NCBI GenBank assembly: GCA_022605955.1 | Contig: JAKCOZ010000001.1 | Span: 99,294,211-99,358,210, forward strand | Direction: 5' to 3' | Length of the DNA: 64,000 nucleotides | Source of the DNA: Rallus limicola | Lineage: Eukaryota > Chordata > Aves > Gruiformes > Rallidae | Part shown: positions 12,112 through 24,671 of the stretch, piece by piece | Numbering within the stretch: position 1 is the stretch's first letter | How the letters are laid out: the number at the start of each line of letters is the position of its first letter | Notes under the pieces: generated by a model | What the model saw: the letters and a program-made list of their open reading frames with translations, nothing else | What the model was told of the DNA's origin: nothing | Database searches by the model: none | Program-made: the position numbers and the translations under genes

Positions 12112-13460
12112 GTTTTAGTCTGGTTTCCTAAATAAATCCTCTGTTAAGTATTTTTTTCTGTTGAAAAGAGAGTATTTCTATACTCTGTTAAATATATTTT
12201 TCTTCTGAAAGAGCCCACTAACACTGCCATTGCTCTGCATCTTCTGCATGACAAAGTCAGTTGTCCAGGTGGGACTTCAGAAAGAGACTGAATGCTCACA
12301 AATGTGTAGGTGTTTCCTTAGAAGTCTCATGTAGATTACCTAGGGTTTTTTTTTAACGCTGCTTTCTAGCCAACTTATGAAGCATGAAAAAGAACAGGAA
12401 AAAGATGAATTATATGATATAGGCAAGTTTCAAACCAGAAGACTATCAACTTAACTGAACTGTTCAGAGGCACAAGGGACAGTAGCTAGGAGCAGGAGAT
12501 CAAACAAACAAAAGGGTTAAAAAAATTACAAGCATCTATGGAAAAAATATAACTTGATAATTTAGGGAGTTATAATCAAATAATTTAGCTATAATGCAAC
12601 TAAAGAAAGAAAATGTAGAAAAATAATAATAATAACACTATTAGGACAATATGAATAGGAATCTGTGAGATATGTTTACAGGATAAAACCATAACCTGAT
12701 TTTAGAACACCAGGTGACTAACTGGTTCTATTCTAATAACATATTAATTGCAGCAGAAGAAAGCTAGAAGGTTGAAAAAGTGAGAAGAATGTGGTACTTG
12801 GATGAATGATGTTGTTAAAATCTTGTATGTATAATACCAACATATCTTGCTAGTCACTTTTCTTTGCTCCTGCAACTAAGAAAGATATGAATTAAAGAAA
12901 TGTTCGTCAACTGGAATTTTAAAATTTGAAAGAACAACTTCCCTTTGAGTGCATTTCCTTACAAATAGATTTTATTGGTATATGATCCATAAAATTAATC
13001 AGCATACAGCTTAAATGGGTGGTACTGGATATCAACAATTTTGAAAGCCTTAACTTTTTAATAATTTACTCCAGCTTATAAATGCACTGCAATACTAAAG
13101 CAAAAACCACTTCTTCTGGAATAGGACCACTTGTAACATTCACCATATATAGCATTTATAAAAAGCCTTACAGAAGTAGGTGCCTTTGTTTTAGCAATAA
13201 TTATGCAAATTCTTGTAGGCCAATGAAGCTGAAAATGTATGAACATAAACTTGCTTATTATTGAGTATGTAGCTGATGAAAATGTGTTGGTAGATGACCT
13301 CGCTACTTTTCCACAGAAAAGTCAGTTGTTAATATTTTCAAATCATTATTTTTTCAGACTCATCTAAAATATATTTGTCTCAGTCAATCTCAAGATGGGT
13401 ACGTGAATTTCATGACACAGAAAGAAAGAGTTCCAAATGAGGAAAGATGATATATTTTGA
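12112..13460. other. Unique non-coding sequence
   Basis: No gene or transposon recognised. A short (AAT)n run lies near 12622-12637. Confidence 0.55.
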
Positions 13461-13548
13461 TTACACACACACAACCCTCCTCCCCCTACCCCCTGGAAAA
13501 CCAAACAACAAAAAACCCAATAAAAGACCAAAACCAAACCAACCAACT
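13461..13548. repeat. A/C low-complexity tract
   Basis: A short (CA)n run, a C-rich block (CCTCCTCCCCCTACCCCC), then AAAACCC/CCAAACC units. It is the complementary-strand form of the G/T tracts elsewhere in the window. A 60-codon minus-strand frame across it is a low-complexity artefact. Confidence 0.85.
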
Positions 13549-16516
13549 AAAATAACCCTTATATCAAATCAGTGGAATGGTAATGTTTTGTTCTTTTGTT
13601 TATAAAAGAGTTCTACCAATAAAATAGAAATAAAACCTCAAAACAACTGGGATTGATTAGCTATTAACAACTAATTTGGGACAATAGAGATGTCATTCTG
13701 TATGAAGTCCCTAAGTAATCTTGAATGTTAAGCCATAGGAAACAGGAAGAGTCCAACCTGTACTGACCTATCTTCAATAACTACTTCAACACCATTTCCA
13801 ACTCTGTTTCAACAGCTGCTCAATATTTGCTTCAATGAAAAGCTAGGATCTTTGTTTTGTTTAAATTGTACCTACACAATTGGAATCCTTCCAGTTTATT
13901 AAAAGGATGTTATCTAAATACTTCTCCACCCTGGCCTTCACAACTTTTCTTGCCTCAGCAAGCTGCTTGAAATTGTACATGGGGGAGTAGAGTTATCTGC
14001 AGGAACATAGCATTGGCTATAGCAGAACAGGCTACACACAGGTCAACCAGCATCTTGCTTTAGAAAGCAGACAATACTAACACCAAAAGTGGAGTGTATA
14101 CTATGGAGCACGAGAGCAGTCGAAGCACTTCCACAGAAATCTCACCCTGCTCTCAGTCACATATTACAAAGATGATGTGTTCTTACTGTGGGAAATAAAT
14201 AGAGATGATTTTTTTTTCCCTTATGTGACTTAAGAAGGACCTCCATAAATGACTGCAACTGAAGAGCCTTGAGTATGATAGCAGTGAGGACTGGCCTGTG
14301 AACTGCTGTCCTGTCCTCCTGGAGTGAGGGAAAACATTTGCCACAAACAATTCTTCATATTTAATTACCCATCTGATGAAAAAAGATCTAAAGCAACTTA
14401 GTGCCACACTGGCAGAAGACTATATTTAACTTTGAGCTATGTTGATTGTGAATGGACTGTTAGGCTTGTGAAAATCAGTGAGAATTTAGGAGCCTAAAAA
14501 AGAGGAGTAAATATCTTAGCACTTTACACTGTGCCTTGGTAAGTAACTTTAAGGGAAATAACTTCACATTTCGTGTATTGAGTCCTATAAGGTCTACAAG
14601 TCCGTAGTAAAGTGAATGTAATTTTTGCTTAAACAGATGAGAATATCAAGTAAGCATGAGAAGACATTTTGATGTTTCAACAAGACAGTGAAGTTATTAA
14701 ATTCCCAGTATTTGTGTTAATTTTGAGATCAACATCAGGAAAAAAACCTGCTGACTGCTGGGAAATGCCATTTCTTGTTAAAGAGGTATAAAAATGAGTT
14801 TATAATTTTTACTGTGATGACTCACAGGAGCTGAAAACCACCTTCAGAGGTACACAATACCAAGGATTATAAAAATGGACAAAAAAAAATCACCCCACGA
14901 ATTTAATCTTGGCTTACAATACGGATTGTAGAGAATATACAACGAGAGACTATATAACTACAGAGAAATTAAGGTAATAAAGCAGCTACATGACAATAAC
15001 ATCCAGTCTTGCAAACCTTAAGGTAACTAGTAAATAAGAGGTGACATCTGTCAAAGAGATATTGGAGGTAATTTTGAGATTTGGAAAGAGCATGGGCTAT
15101 CATGTATTCTGATTCCACATTTTACATTCATGGAAACCACTGATACCTAAGGTGGCTGAAAATACTTTCTTGAGAAAATCCCAGTGTTAAATAGTTTTGG
15201 ATACTAGAAGCATACTTCAGTGTTGGGTTTTGTTTTGGGTTTTTTTAGATGTAGGTAAAATAAGGCATAAAGCTATCAAGATAACATGACTAATTGGGAA
15301 ATCAAGAAAAAAGATAACGGATAATGATAGGCAAATGCTGAAGCTTAGATATTAAAAAGCAGACTAGCAGGCAGCAGTCACAGGGAGAGTTTTGCTCTTA
15401 CAAGATTAGCAGATGCAGAAATGTAAAAGAAAAAATGAGAGCGGGGTAAATATGGTTATGAAAACTGTTTTAATTGCATATGCATTTACAATGTCACAGA
15501 CTACTATAGGTACTTCTATTTTTAGATCCCTATTCATATACACAGGGAAGGAATGTACGTACTTAGATATTAAATTGTTAAGATAGTGTGAATGATAGCA
15601 TGACTGCATGAATCACTGCCAACCAAACTTTCCTCTATTATAGAAATGTTGAACAAGTGTTTTCCTGTTCAGCCATCCCAGTCCATAAAGTCTTCATTAG
15701 GCTCTTCTCATTTATAAATGCTTACAATATTTTATTAAAAACAAATATTTTCCAAATAAGTAATTTGATGAAGACACTCTGTAACTTCCAGGATCATTCA
15801 GAACTGTGTTATCAACAAACAGAGAATAATCCTTCACAGGCAGGATTTCTCCCTGTCGATTACAGCATTATGTTAGTTTTCAAGGAGCAGAAAGAGCAAG
15901 TAAATACAAACTTGCGATAACTTGTTCAGGGCGAATGTATGTTAATGCTTCCTAAAGCTGATGCTGCAGGCATGAGCATTTATGTACAAATCTGAAAGAA
16001 AAAGGCAAAGGAAGGAAAAAAAGTCTTTAAAAATGAAGATAAAAATGCAGAAAATTATTATCCATTTTGAACAGCTGTAGATGTATGTTTTATACCTGAA
16101 GACAGTGGGAGAGGATGATTTATTATTTTCTAGTAGTGTACAGGTAGTGTACTGCTATGTCTTTTTCTTGATCTGGTATTTGCACACAGCTATACTGTAT
16201 ATATTGTATATCCAAGCCTGTTAAAATGCAAACATGCACATGCGTACTTTCTTGTGATGCTAAAAGGATGCTGTACTAGTAAAAAGGCATGTTATTGCTT
16301 ACTGCCAGGAATAGAAATGTTGCCTTCAGTTTTCTTTTTAAATAGGGACTAGCCCTTGGAGGTTCACCTCCTTCTAAACTAGTGTTATTGAGAGTCTGTA
16401 CTTAATGTCTGTGTACCTCTGGGATTAAGCATGAGAAAACTGGAAGGAAGGTGTGTCATTTAAACTGTGATATTTTAGAGGTAAATATTCCATAATTGCA
16501 TTTGGTTTACATGGTA
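13549..16516. other. Unique non-coding sequence
   Basis: No gene or firm transposon. The avian-type tract TTGGGTTTTGTTTTGGGT sits near 15224-15247. The block 13920-14160 is richer in C and G and may be an old repeat, but I could not name it. Confidence 0.5.
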
Positions 16517-17305
16517 AGTGAGCCCCGGCTGCATCAGGGCAGCAGGGCCCCCTGTGTGCCAGACACACCTGGTTCCAGCTGGCTCCAAACCACCCAGTGC
16601 AGGGCAGGGCTGAGACCCGCAGCCACCATGGCGGCTCCTCAGGGAAAGCCAGGCTAAGAAAGGGCAAAGTGCTGCCCAGCAGCCAGGGCTGAGGGGAGAA
16701 GGGTGAGAAATGGCCCTGCAAGCAATGAGGGGAGATGGGGTGAGGTGCTCCAGTTACTGGAACAGAGTCTTCCGCAGCCCCAGGAAAGACCAAACTGGAA
16801 TTGATATACACACTACACTCCTTGAGGAGTCCAGGTTAGAGCAATTTTATACTAAGCACTGTAGCCTACAGGAAGGACCCACACTGGAGTAGGAGAAGAG
16901 TACACAGAGGAAGAAGCAACAGAAACAAGCTGTTATGCACTGACCACAACTTTCCATTTTCCATCTCACTGTACTGCTCAGGGAGGGGAGAGGAAGCAGA
17001 GAAATTAGGAACAAAGGAGAGAATTTGAGCCTTGGAAAGGGTGGGGGAAAGATGTCTTGGCTTTGTCTGTTTCTCACCATCCAAATGTTTTAATTGGTAA
17101 TAAATTTAATTTCCACCAAATTGAGTCTGCCTTAATGGTAGTTGGTACTTGGTAAATGACCTCCTTGTCTCAAACTTCTTCATCCATGAGCTTTTCCATC
17201 TTATTTTCTCACACCATCCTGTTAGAGGGGAAGGGGTGAAAGAGGTCGGTGACAAAGCAGCGGGATGGAGAGGATCTGGGAGCTGGTCAAGAGCAACCTA
17301 CTAGA
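16517..17305 (+). mobile_element. Degraded endogenous-retrovirus LTR, internally deleted
   Basis: This GC-rich island has the landmarks of a common avian LTR type. It has a 5' block with CAGCCACCATGGCGGC (about 16619-16634), AAGAAAGGGCAAAG, GCTGCCCAGCAGCCAG, a downstream GGAAAGGGTGGGGGAAAGA, then an AATAAA polyadenylation signal at 17099-17104 after TTTTAATTGG. The 3' part ends with GGGAGCTGGTCAAGAGCAAC near 17300, matching the usual end degenerately. The repeated middle section typical of the family is mostly missing. No clear flanking target duplication and no gag, pol or env. It is older than LTR copies 1-3. The two overlapping minus-strand frames (about 16847-17084) and the 128-codon frame (16425-16811) read antisense through the LTR and are not genes. 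Confidence 0.8.
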
Positions 17306-18413
17306 AAAAAAACATGTTAGAATTCAAGGACAAAACTACATAAATTTCTTTCAGTGGAAGAACATTCACTCATAACATTTACCACCTCTTTTCAGTGTTG
17401 AAGTATAACTCCAAGTACTACCATTATGAACATGATTATTCCTGCATATTCCAATATTTCATAATCCAATATTTCAGTTCCAAAACAATTTTCAAATATT
17501 TCTGTAGAAAATGAGCAGTAATTTGAGGTTCATAGACCTTGTCTAACTCTTCTAGACATCTATTGTAAATTAGATTAAAATGTTATAGATAAGAAATTTT
17601 TTAAAAATAATTATTCTCCACTATAGATTTTTTAAATACTTGATTAGCCATACAGAACTTCTTAAGAGAGTCCAGGGCTGTGTGCTGTGGTCCCAGTCTA
17701 CAGAGTGATTGTAAACCTGTAGACTAACTACAAGATGACTACAGAGACACAGTGAAATTTACAGGTTAGGCTCTGGCAACTATTTGCTCTGAGCATCCAT
17801 GGCTAAAAGTGTCCTGAACATCTGGGAAATTGTATAGATTATTAACCTTTAGAATGTATCAGCTGTATAGAATTAATGTTTTCAAGAAATAGATGCAGAA
17901 TAAATGTAGCAAAGAAAACTATTCTGCAAAATTAATTTGAAAAAAACCACCACTATTCCTATCAAATCTGTTTCATTTTGTTAAACTTTGTTTCATATTA
18001 AAAGACCTCCTCATTGCCAGTCACTTCTTTTCTTAAAAGAAGAGCTCTTCCCTGCTTGTACCATTAAAGAACAAATAATCCCAGTAAACAATTTCTCTTT
18101 TGATGTATGGAGGGAGATAAAGATTTTGAAGATGCTAACTTGCCAAAATTTTTTCTATGCAAGATGAAACTGCAAAGTGCTGAAAACAAGTAGCTGGGCA
18201 ATACTTCTCTAAACAATGAAAAAATTAAATTTCATATCTATGTCTCCATAAAGGAGTATGGGAAGGGAAGAGCAGATGTTCATTTGATTCCTTTCCTTCT
18301 AGAAATATTATCATTCTTTTTGTTATGGTTCTGTTGACCTATTCTACTCTTACCTCACTACCAAAGAACTGCAATATTTAAAATGAAACCTTGCCTGCTA
18401 TTTTCAGTATATA
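17306..18413. other. Unique non-coding sequence
   Basis: Nothing recognised. Confidence 0.55.
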
Positions 18414-18484
18414 TTTGCATATACGGCTTCAGAGATAAATCTATGATGAAAACTATTTGAAAATTTTCTGGAATTCCTTATGTA
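18414..18484 (+). repeat. 71-bp local repeat, copy A
   Basis: Aligns without gaps to 19490-19560; by my hand count 61 of 71 bases agree. Shared landmarks are TTTGCATATA, TTCAGAGATA, CTATGATG and TTGAAAAT. Similarity seems to fade outside the 71 bp, although the left flanks (TTTTCAGTATA versus TTTCCAGTGC) may still be related. It matches no transposon family I know and has no coding frame. Confidence 0.85.
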
Positions 18485-19489
18485 TTAGAGGTGCCCACTC
18501 ACGCTTTTTGAATACATGGTTTTGAAAGTGTAAGAGACCATTTCTAAAGGGAAAGATCCTGGCTGGTTCACATTGAGACATTTAATGAGAACCATAGTCT
18601 TATTTATGCCTAAAAGTATGGAAAAACTTAACAAGTATCCTACCCTATGCAGCAAGTTTAAATCCTATTTGCTATCAATATGCATTTTTAATGACAAGTT
18701 TTGTGGAAAGTTTTATATATTACAGCCAATCTAAGGAGAAGTGGATTAGCAGACATTTTGTTTGGTTGGGTTTTTTTGTTTCAAATAAGGAGTGTTCGTG
18801 TATAAAAAAAAGTATAGCCAGTGGAGATAAGGATTAACTTTTTTCTCCAGCATCGGAAAATGACCTGCTAGAATATCCAGGAATCAATTGCTCTACTGAT
18901 GGATAGACAATCTTTCTAAGTAGTCTTCTTGTACATCATGTTTTCTTTCATCAACTTCTGGTTTATAAATTATAGTTTAAGCTGGAATTTCCAACGATAA
19001 TAAAAAATGTGAATGCTCAGTTTATACTTAAGTAATGACAATTAGTATCTTCATTTCAATTATATGATTCAAGTATAACAAACCTTCAGTGTCAGTTTAA
19101 TTACTGAAGCATTACTTAACGATTACCATCTCAAGGACTACTCTCTTTTTCAGAATACCTAGAGTATTAAAGTTTAGAGGTGAAAGTTCTAGTGGTTCAA
19201 GAAGGCTGATATATGTCAATTCTCAGTTCCATGATTTCCTATTTCATCTTAAGAATACACTTGTATAATGATAATTAAACAAAAGTCTGTTGAGATTAGT
19301 AATACTTGTAGAAGTAATGTTTTGAAGGGTTTTTTCCTACTTTTTTCTTTAATAAATTGCAGAGATTAGGTGGATGTTTTGTTCGTTTTTACTGACCTCC
19401 AAGATTCCTATGTTGCCAAAACCATCACATTCTTATCACAAAAGAACAGAGGAATGCAAAGCGGTATGGGTTCTTTCCAGTGCTTTATC
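18485..19489. other. Spacer between the two 71-bp repeats
   Basis: AT-rich unique sequence. A GGTTGGGTTTTTTTG tract lies near 18764. Nothing else recognised. Confidence 0.5.
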
Positions 19490-19560
19490 TTTGCATATAA
19501 TGTTTCAGAGATACAACTATGATGCAAACTAATTGAAAATTCTCTGGAGTTCCATATGTA
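19490..19560 (+). repeat. 71-bp local repeat, copy B
   Basis: Second copy of the repeat at 18414-18484, same orientation, start-to-start distance 1076 bp. It is either an old tandem duplication whose remainder has decayed, or two members of an unnamed low-copy repeat. Confidence 0.85.
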
Positions 19561-21794
19561 TCTCTGAGTGCTTGAGGCTCTGTGCAGAAATTTCTTTGTT
19601 TTTCCCCTTGGGAAAACAAGTACTGCATATTGTTCCTAGCAAACAATCGACATTTCAAGCATGGCCTATCAGTATTTATTATGATCCTATATTCATTTCT
19701 ATCATTTTTTAATATTCCACAGCAATTACTGTAGTAACCATTGACAACTTTGTTTATGTCACCAATGTATTTGCACTTGCCATTATTTTAGTTAAAACAT
19801 CCTACTTATACATATTATTAACAAAACAAAACAAAACAAAAATACTGCAAATAAAACAGAACACTCATTACATCTATAATTGTTAGAAAGTACCAAATAC
19901 AAACTTCATGGCTGTGTATGTAGGCAAAATAATTTTTCTGACATTCAAGGATTTCTTCTTTTCAAATCTGTTCCTTAAATGGACCTGTGGACAGGAACAG
20001 ATGGCATCGTATAGATAAAGATAACAGCAGAATAGCCTGATTGCAATTTATGCTGATAATACCCTCCCTTCCTTCACTTTCCACCACTTTCTGCCTGAGT
20101 GTTTGTTACAGTCAATTAAACAGGTGATAGATGAACCCTCAGCTCTTGGATTATGCTGCAAACTATACAAAGTTTGAAAACACCAATATGTAATATGAAT
20201 GATGAGGCCTTACTGACTAGTTTGCATTTCAATTGGCCTTGAAGAGTTTTACATGTGTGAGCAATAAACAATCTATGATAGTGGTTGAATCTGAAGAACA
20301 TAAAAATCTTTTATCGACAGGCTAAAAATAGAAAGTTACACCAACCTTTAGCCTATTTTTCTTTTTTAATATCTAAATGTTGTGTGGTATTTATTACCTG
20401 TGTCACTGCAAGACAGAAAAGGCAAAACAGATTATATGTATCTCAATTTAAAATTATTGCTATTGTGTTAAGGAACCGAACAAGCTCCCTAAGGCATAAA
20501 ATTTTGCAGATAAGTTTGTAGTTTCAAGTCTATCTATGCTCTCTTTATTATGAGGTACACAGCCATAATAGCATGTCTGCAGGACAATGGGTGCACTGAG
20601 TGGATCATACCTGTATTAACTCTTAACCTTTCTTGAAATTATTGCACCACTTGCTGATGATAAAGAAGTTGATGACTGTTACTATTCTTTATGTTAACAC
20701 AAAAATACTGGAAAACAGATTTCACATATGTAAGACAGAAGCTGGAGTTTTATTTCTTTCTTTTTAATTCCATGCTTTAGGGGAGTAAAACAAACTATAA
20801 TACAAACACCATAAAAATTGAAGGGTAGTTGATTTTCATGTCTAAGCTAAAAAGATTAAAACACTGCCTTCAGATTACTCAGGGAACACTTTTACAAACC
20901 CTTAGTTAGTCTAATGTAACTCCTATCGAGAATCCCTGCTGATTTGCTGCAGAAGCAGGACTTCTAATAGGAAATCAAAGTTTCCACTAAAGGATATGGG
21001 GCCAAAATTCCTCTGTTCTTTGCCCCTGGGACTTGTGAACTCATGGTACAACAACTGGGCTGTTATTTGAATTTTAGTTGTTTAGACTTTTAATTTAACT
21101 TTTAAACTAATTCCAGTCTTATTAAATTTACTTTAGTTTACTCTGTTCTTAGAGGTACTGAAGAATAGGCAATAGTTACAAAATATATTTTTTTAATTGT
21201 GTGAAAAATAAAATAATTTAATTGTTCTTTACAACTCATGAATTATGTTCATGAATTGCAATTAAATCCATATGATTTGATAATAAGACAAATGCTTTTT
21301 CTACTATGGAGTTCCTGCTACCAACTCTACTATATGCATATTTTTTGTAATGTTTATCTCTCTACAGCAAAGTATAGCAGTTGGATATAATGTAATGCTT
21401 TAATATACTTCAGAATGTCAACTGATATCCTTTAAACCTTAATTTCTGATATTTTTTATATTCATTCATTTTTAAATGCGCTGAAAAAATATAATTTAAC
21501 TAGGATCATTAATAGAGCACAAAATAATTGTTAGTACATAATTTATGTAACTATATCCAAAGAGCAATTCTTCTAAGTACTCTAGTTGCTTAGGATATTC
21601 TGTGTTATAAACTATTTCTTTTTTCTGAAATGAATGAAACTATTAATTAAAATTATAATTTAATCTCCTAATAAATGTGAAAACTAAACATGATCAAAAT
21701 CTGTACTGCAGTCTTAATGTTACAGAAATTAAACATTTTTTAAAAGAAAACACATTCCCATCCTGAAACAGTGTACAGCAAGACTGGGTCTTCA
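19561..21794. other. Unique AT-rich non-coding sequence
   Basis: No gene or transposon recognised. A short AAAAC-type run lies at about 19819-19842. Confidence 0.55.
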
Positions 21795-22200
21795 TTGTGG
21801 AGGTAAACATTTAAAGCCAAGCGCCAGCTGGTGAAGGAGTTCTTCTGCAGCGTTATTAAATGGAATCACTGGGCAGAATCTTGGCACCATGGGAGATGGA
21901 AAGGCTTCTCTGAGTCATCTAGGTGGAATCATGGCTTAAGCCTTGAAGCCCTCCATTGTCAAAGTGGAAGTCATTACTCAGTGTGAAGTGTGATTCTAGC
22001 ATGGTCTTTTCTCTATGAAAAAGTATTAATCATGTGCATCTTCACTGCAATAAGATGCTAAACACTGTCATTTAGCCCTGCGGAGGTATAAAATTAAACC
22101 TCTCTATAATCTGTTATGTAAAGGCTACATTTAGCAATGGCAGAAGGCTACGTCCATTCACTCCCATTGATAAGAATACTTTTGCCCATGATGATAATAA
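21795..22200. promoter_or_regulatory. Possible conserved non-coding element
   Basis: About 400 bp of higher-complexity sequence in a very AT-rich neighbourhood, free of simple repeats and transposon signatures and without a coding frame. Candidate binding-site-like words include CAGCTGG (21825) and ATTAATCATG (about 22025). The call rests on composition and impression only; I cannot measure conservation. Confidence 0.2.
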
Positions 22201-23058
22201 TGTCATTTTCATATATACAGTTCTTTTTAAAATAAAATTTAGAGCTTGATCCTTTTTTTTATTGAAGGATTGGAGGCAAAGAATATAGCTGTCTATTCTT
22301 AGGTTTCATCCTGGTGTAATTACTTTGGCTAAGGGTGCAATTTTCTACAGAAACTGATCATTTTCCTGTAAAACAAGTAATACAGAATAATTTATAGAAT
22401 TTGCCACATAGCAGTGCCTAAAGAAACATCTCTACTGGCTTGTAAGTATACCAGAACAGCTGTGCTAATTTGAAGGAACTGTAGTGTGTTAGTTATTTCC
22501 ATGTAATTATAATGGTATTATTTTTGTTTGAAAATAAGGCTTAGAAGAGCTTACAGTTTGGTGTAAGGAAAGGTTTGTCAAGCTTCAAAAGAACAAGCTC
22601 ATGGGGTATGTCTGAAATACACAAAGAGAAAAATTAGCAGGAAATCAATTACATTACTAGTAAGAATATCAGTGATGACAGAAAGCATAGAGTTTTCAAA
22701 AAGAAAAACAAAACAGAACAAACAACTGAATGGATAAAGAAAAGAGACATTGAAACTTAAGCCTACATTTTCCTTAAAAGGAATTTTAACCCAGGTATAT
22801 GAGAAAATACACTGACATCAGAAAGGATGGCAGGTAAGTTAGAGGGACAGAACTAAAACCTACATTTTCACGCAAATAATTTCTTTGTGAGATTAATGGT
22901 ATTCAAAATGAGTTTAAAAGGAAGTCATTGACTTTTTCATTGTAATGTTGTAGATGTCAGATCAAATATCTCTGTTCATCCTTCACATGACATATCAAAT
23001 CCGTCATAAGAAGTGATTTCTTTCCAGTAAAATTGTGTAAGAATTATATGAAAATTCA
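22201..23058. other. Unique non-coding sequence
   Basis: Nothing recognised. Confidence 0.55.
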
Positions 23059-23106
23059 TGTGTCTCTGTGTGTGTGTGTGTCTGTGTGTGTGTGTGTGTG
23101 TGTGTA
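23059..23106. repeat. (GT)n microsatellite
   Basis: An interrupted run of GT dinucleotides (TC interruptions near 23064 and 23081), likely length-variable between individuals. Confidence 0.9.
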
Positions 23107-24608
23107 GGTACAATATTGGTACACGCTGCACTGTTCAGTTGCATTTCCAACCAACAATGTTTTTTGCTGACTAGTTTCACTACATCAGGCTATTTTTTAA
23201 ATGTAATGTAAAAGAATCTGAAAGGTTGTTAGAAAAGCAACTGCTGCAGGAATAAGCCAATAAGTAAAATAAGTAAGTCAATATTAAAGCTTGTTGATGC
23301 ACTATGACAGTTCCATGGGCAATTGAAAGCATAGTAGAATCTTTTCTTTGCAGTTATGAAGTGCATACAAATACATGAACATGTCTGTGTGTGAGTACGC
23401 ATGCATACACATTAAAGGAATCCTTCACTATTTCCAGGATAAAAATTTTTATGAGGTGCATCTTAAACCCAAAACATCGTAGGAACTAATTATTTCTTGC
23501 AATCAGGCTGGCTTAGACTGTGAAAAGTCAATATCATTCCTGATGGTAAATGGCACATTTGCTTTGGAAGTCCATGGAGAAATGCAGTGGATTGAGCACT
23601 CAAAATGCTCATTGCACTTACACTAGGTATGACATCACCGATGCAGGTAAAGTTTGCAGAACAGATGTATCAAAGGGGAAAACAACGAGGACCAAGTGCC
23701 TTACCCATTCTGTAGTTACAGTTAATAAAGCTTCATTTCTTACTGGAATGGTATTATTCCTGTTAGCATTCAATAAATCAGTATTGTATTTCCAGATGTA
23801 CAGTGAAAGGTCTTTAGAAAAAGTTGCACACAAAAAGAGTTTACACAAGCAGAAACTATTGGTATGACAAATATCACAGTAAAAGTCTTACGATAAGCAA
23901 AAAGATAGCACACCCTAAATGATTTTTAGTACGACTAATGTTTTAACAGAATAATCAAAATGAAAAAAAAAAAAATCACTCTTCCTAGTCTTGATACATG
24001 GATTCTAATATTGGATGGTCAATGCCCAACTCATCTAATTATTACAAAAAAATTCTCATTGCACACTTAAAATCCCCATAACACTCTCAATGTTTTTATA
24101 GATCAACTTTGTCTTATCTTTATCTCATCTTGGGTGTTTTGTTCATCCTGCTGATGTTCCTTCAAGTTTTCATCAATAAATTGGGAGAGAACAAGATTTT
24201 GCAATGAGTTTGCAATGAGTCACCAAGCGCCTGAGTATTTTGCCAGACATATGATGCTAATGTACTGAGGTCAACAAGGGTCTCATTATTATTTCTTATA
24301 CATGTCATAGTTCTCATATACCTATAATTTTCTAAAATTTGTGACTTACACTTTTATTGCTTTCTAATTCTGTGTTCACATTTCTTCTGCTCTCTTTCTA
24401 AACAGTTTTGGGTTTTGTTTTGGGTTTTTTTTACCTGATCTACAGGGTTTTATATTCCTTTCATAACAAGTAACCATTATTTTTTTACAGTCTGGGACTT
24501 CTGTCATCGTCTTTTGGATATACTTTTTTTATACCACCGAATGGAACACTAATCTGTTGAACCTCAGCCAAGTTCCACTATTTTCAGAACAGGCCCGGCA
24601 TTCTTTTA
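23107..24608. other. Unique non-coding sequence
   Basis: A 105-codon plus-strand frame at 23550-23867 and a 76-codon minus frame overlapping it have no recognisable domain or gene context. A TTGGGTTTTGTTTTGGGT tract lies near 24408-24427, identical over about 23 bases to the one near 15224. Confidence 0.5.
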
Positions 24609-24671
24609 TGAGTTGGACATGATGATCCCTATGGGTCCCTTCTAACTCAGATATTCTAGGATTCTACAATT
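24609..24671 (+). mobile_element. CR1 LINE 3'-end fragment, sense
   Basis: GAGTTGGACATGATGATCCC followed by GGGTCCCTTCTAACTCAG, then ATATTCTAGGATTCTA. This is the CR1 3'-UTR end and decayed octamer tail in the sense direction. Only about 63 bases remain. Confidence 0.85.

Noticed and set aside
16425..16811. 128-codon minus-strand frame resembling a Pro/Leu/Trp-rich protein
   Set aside because: It reads antisense through the degraded LTR at 16517-17305. Its composition reflects LTR GC content.
23550..23867. 105-codon plus-strand frame as a small gene
   Set aside because: No domain or signal sequence, overlapped by a minus-strand frame of 76 codons, and no conserved-looking context.
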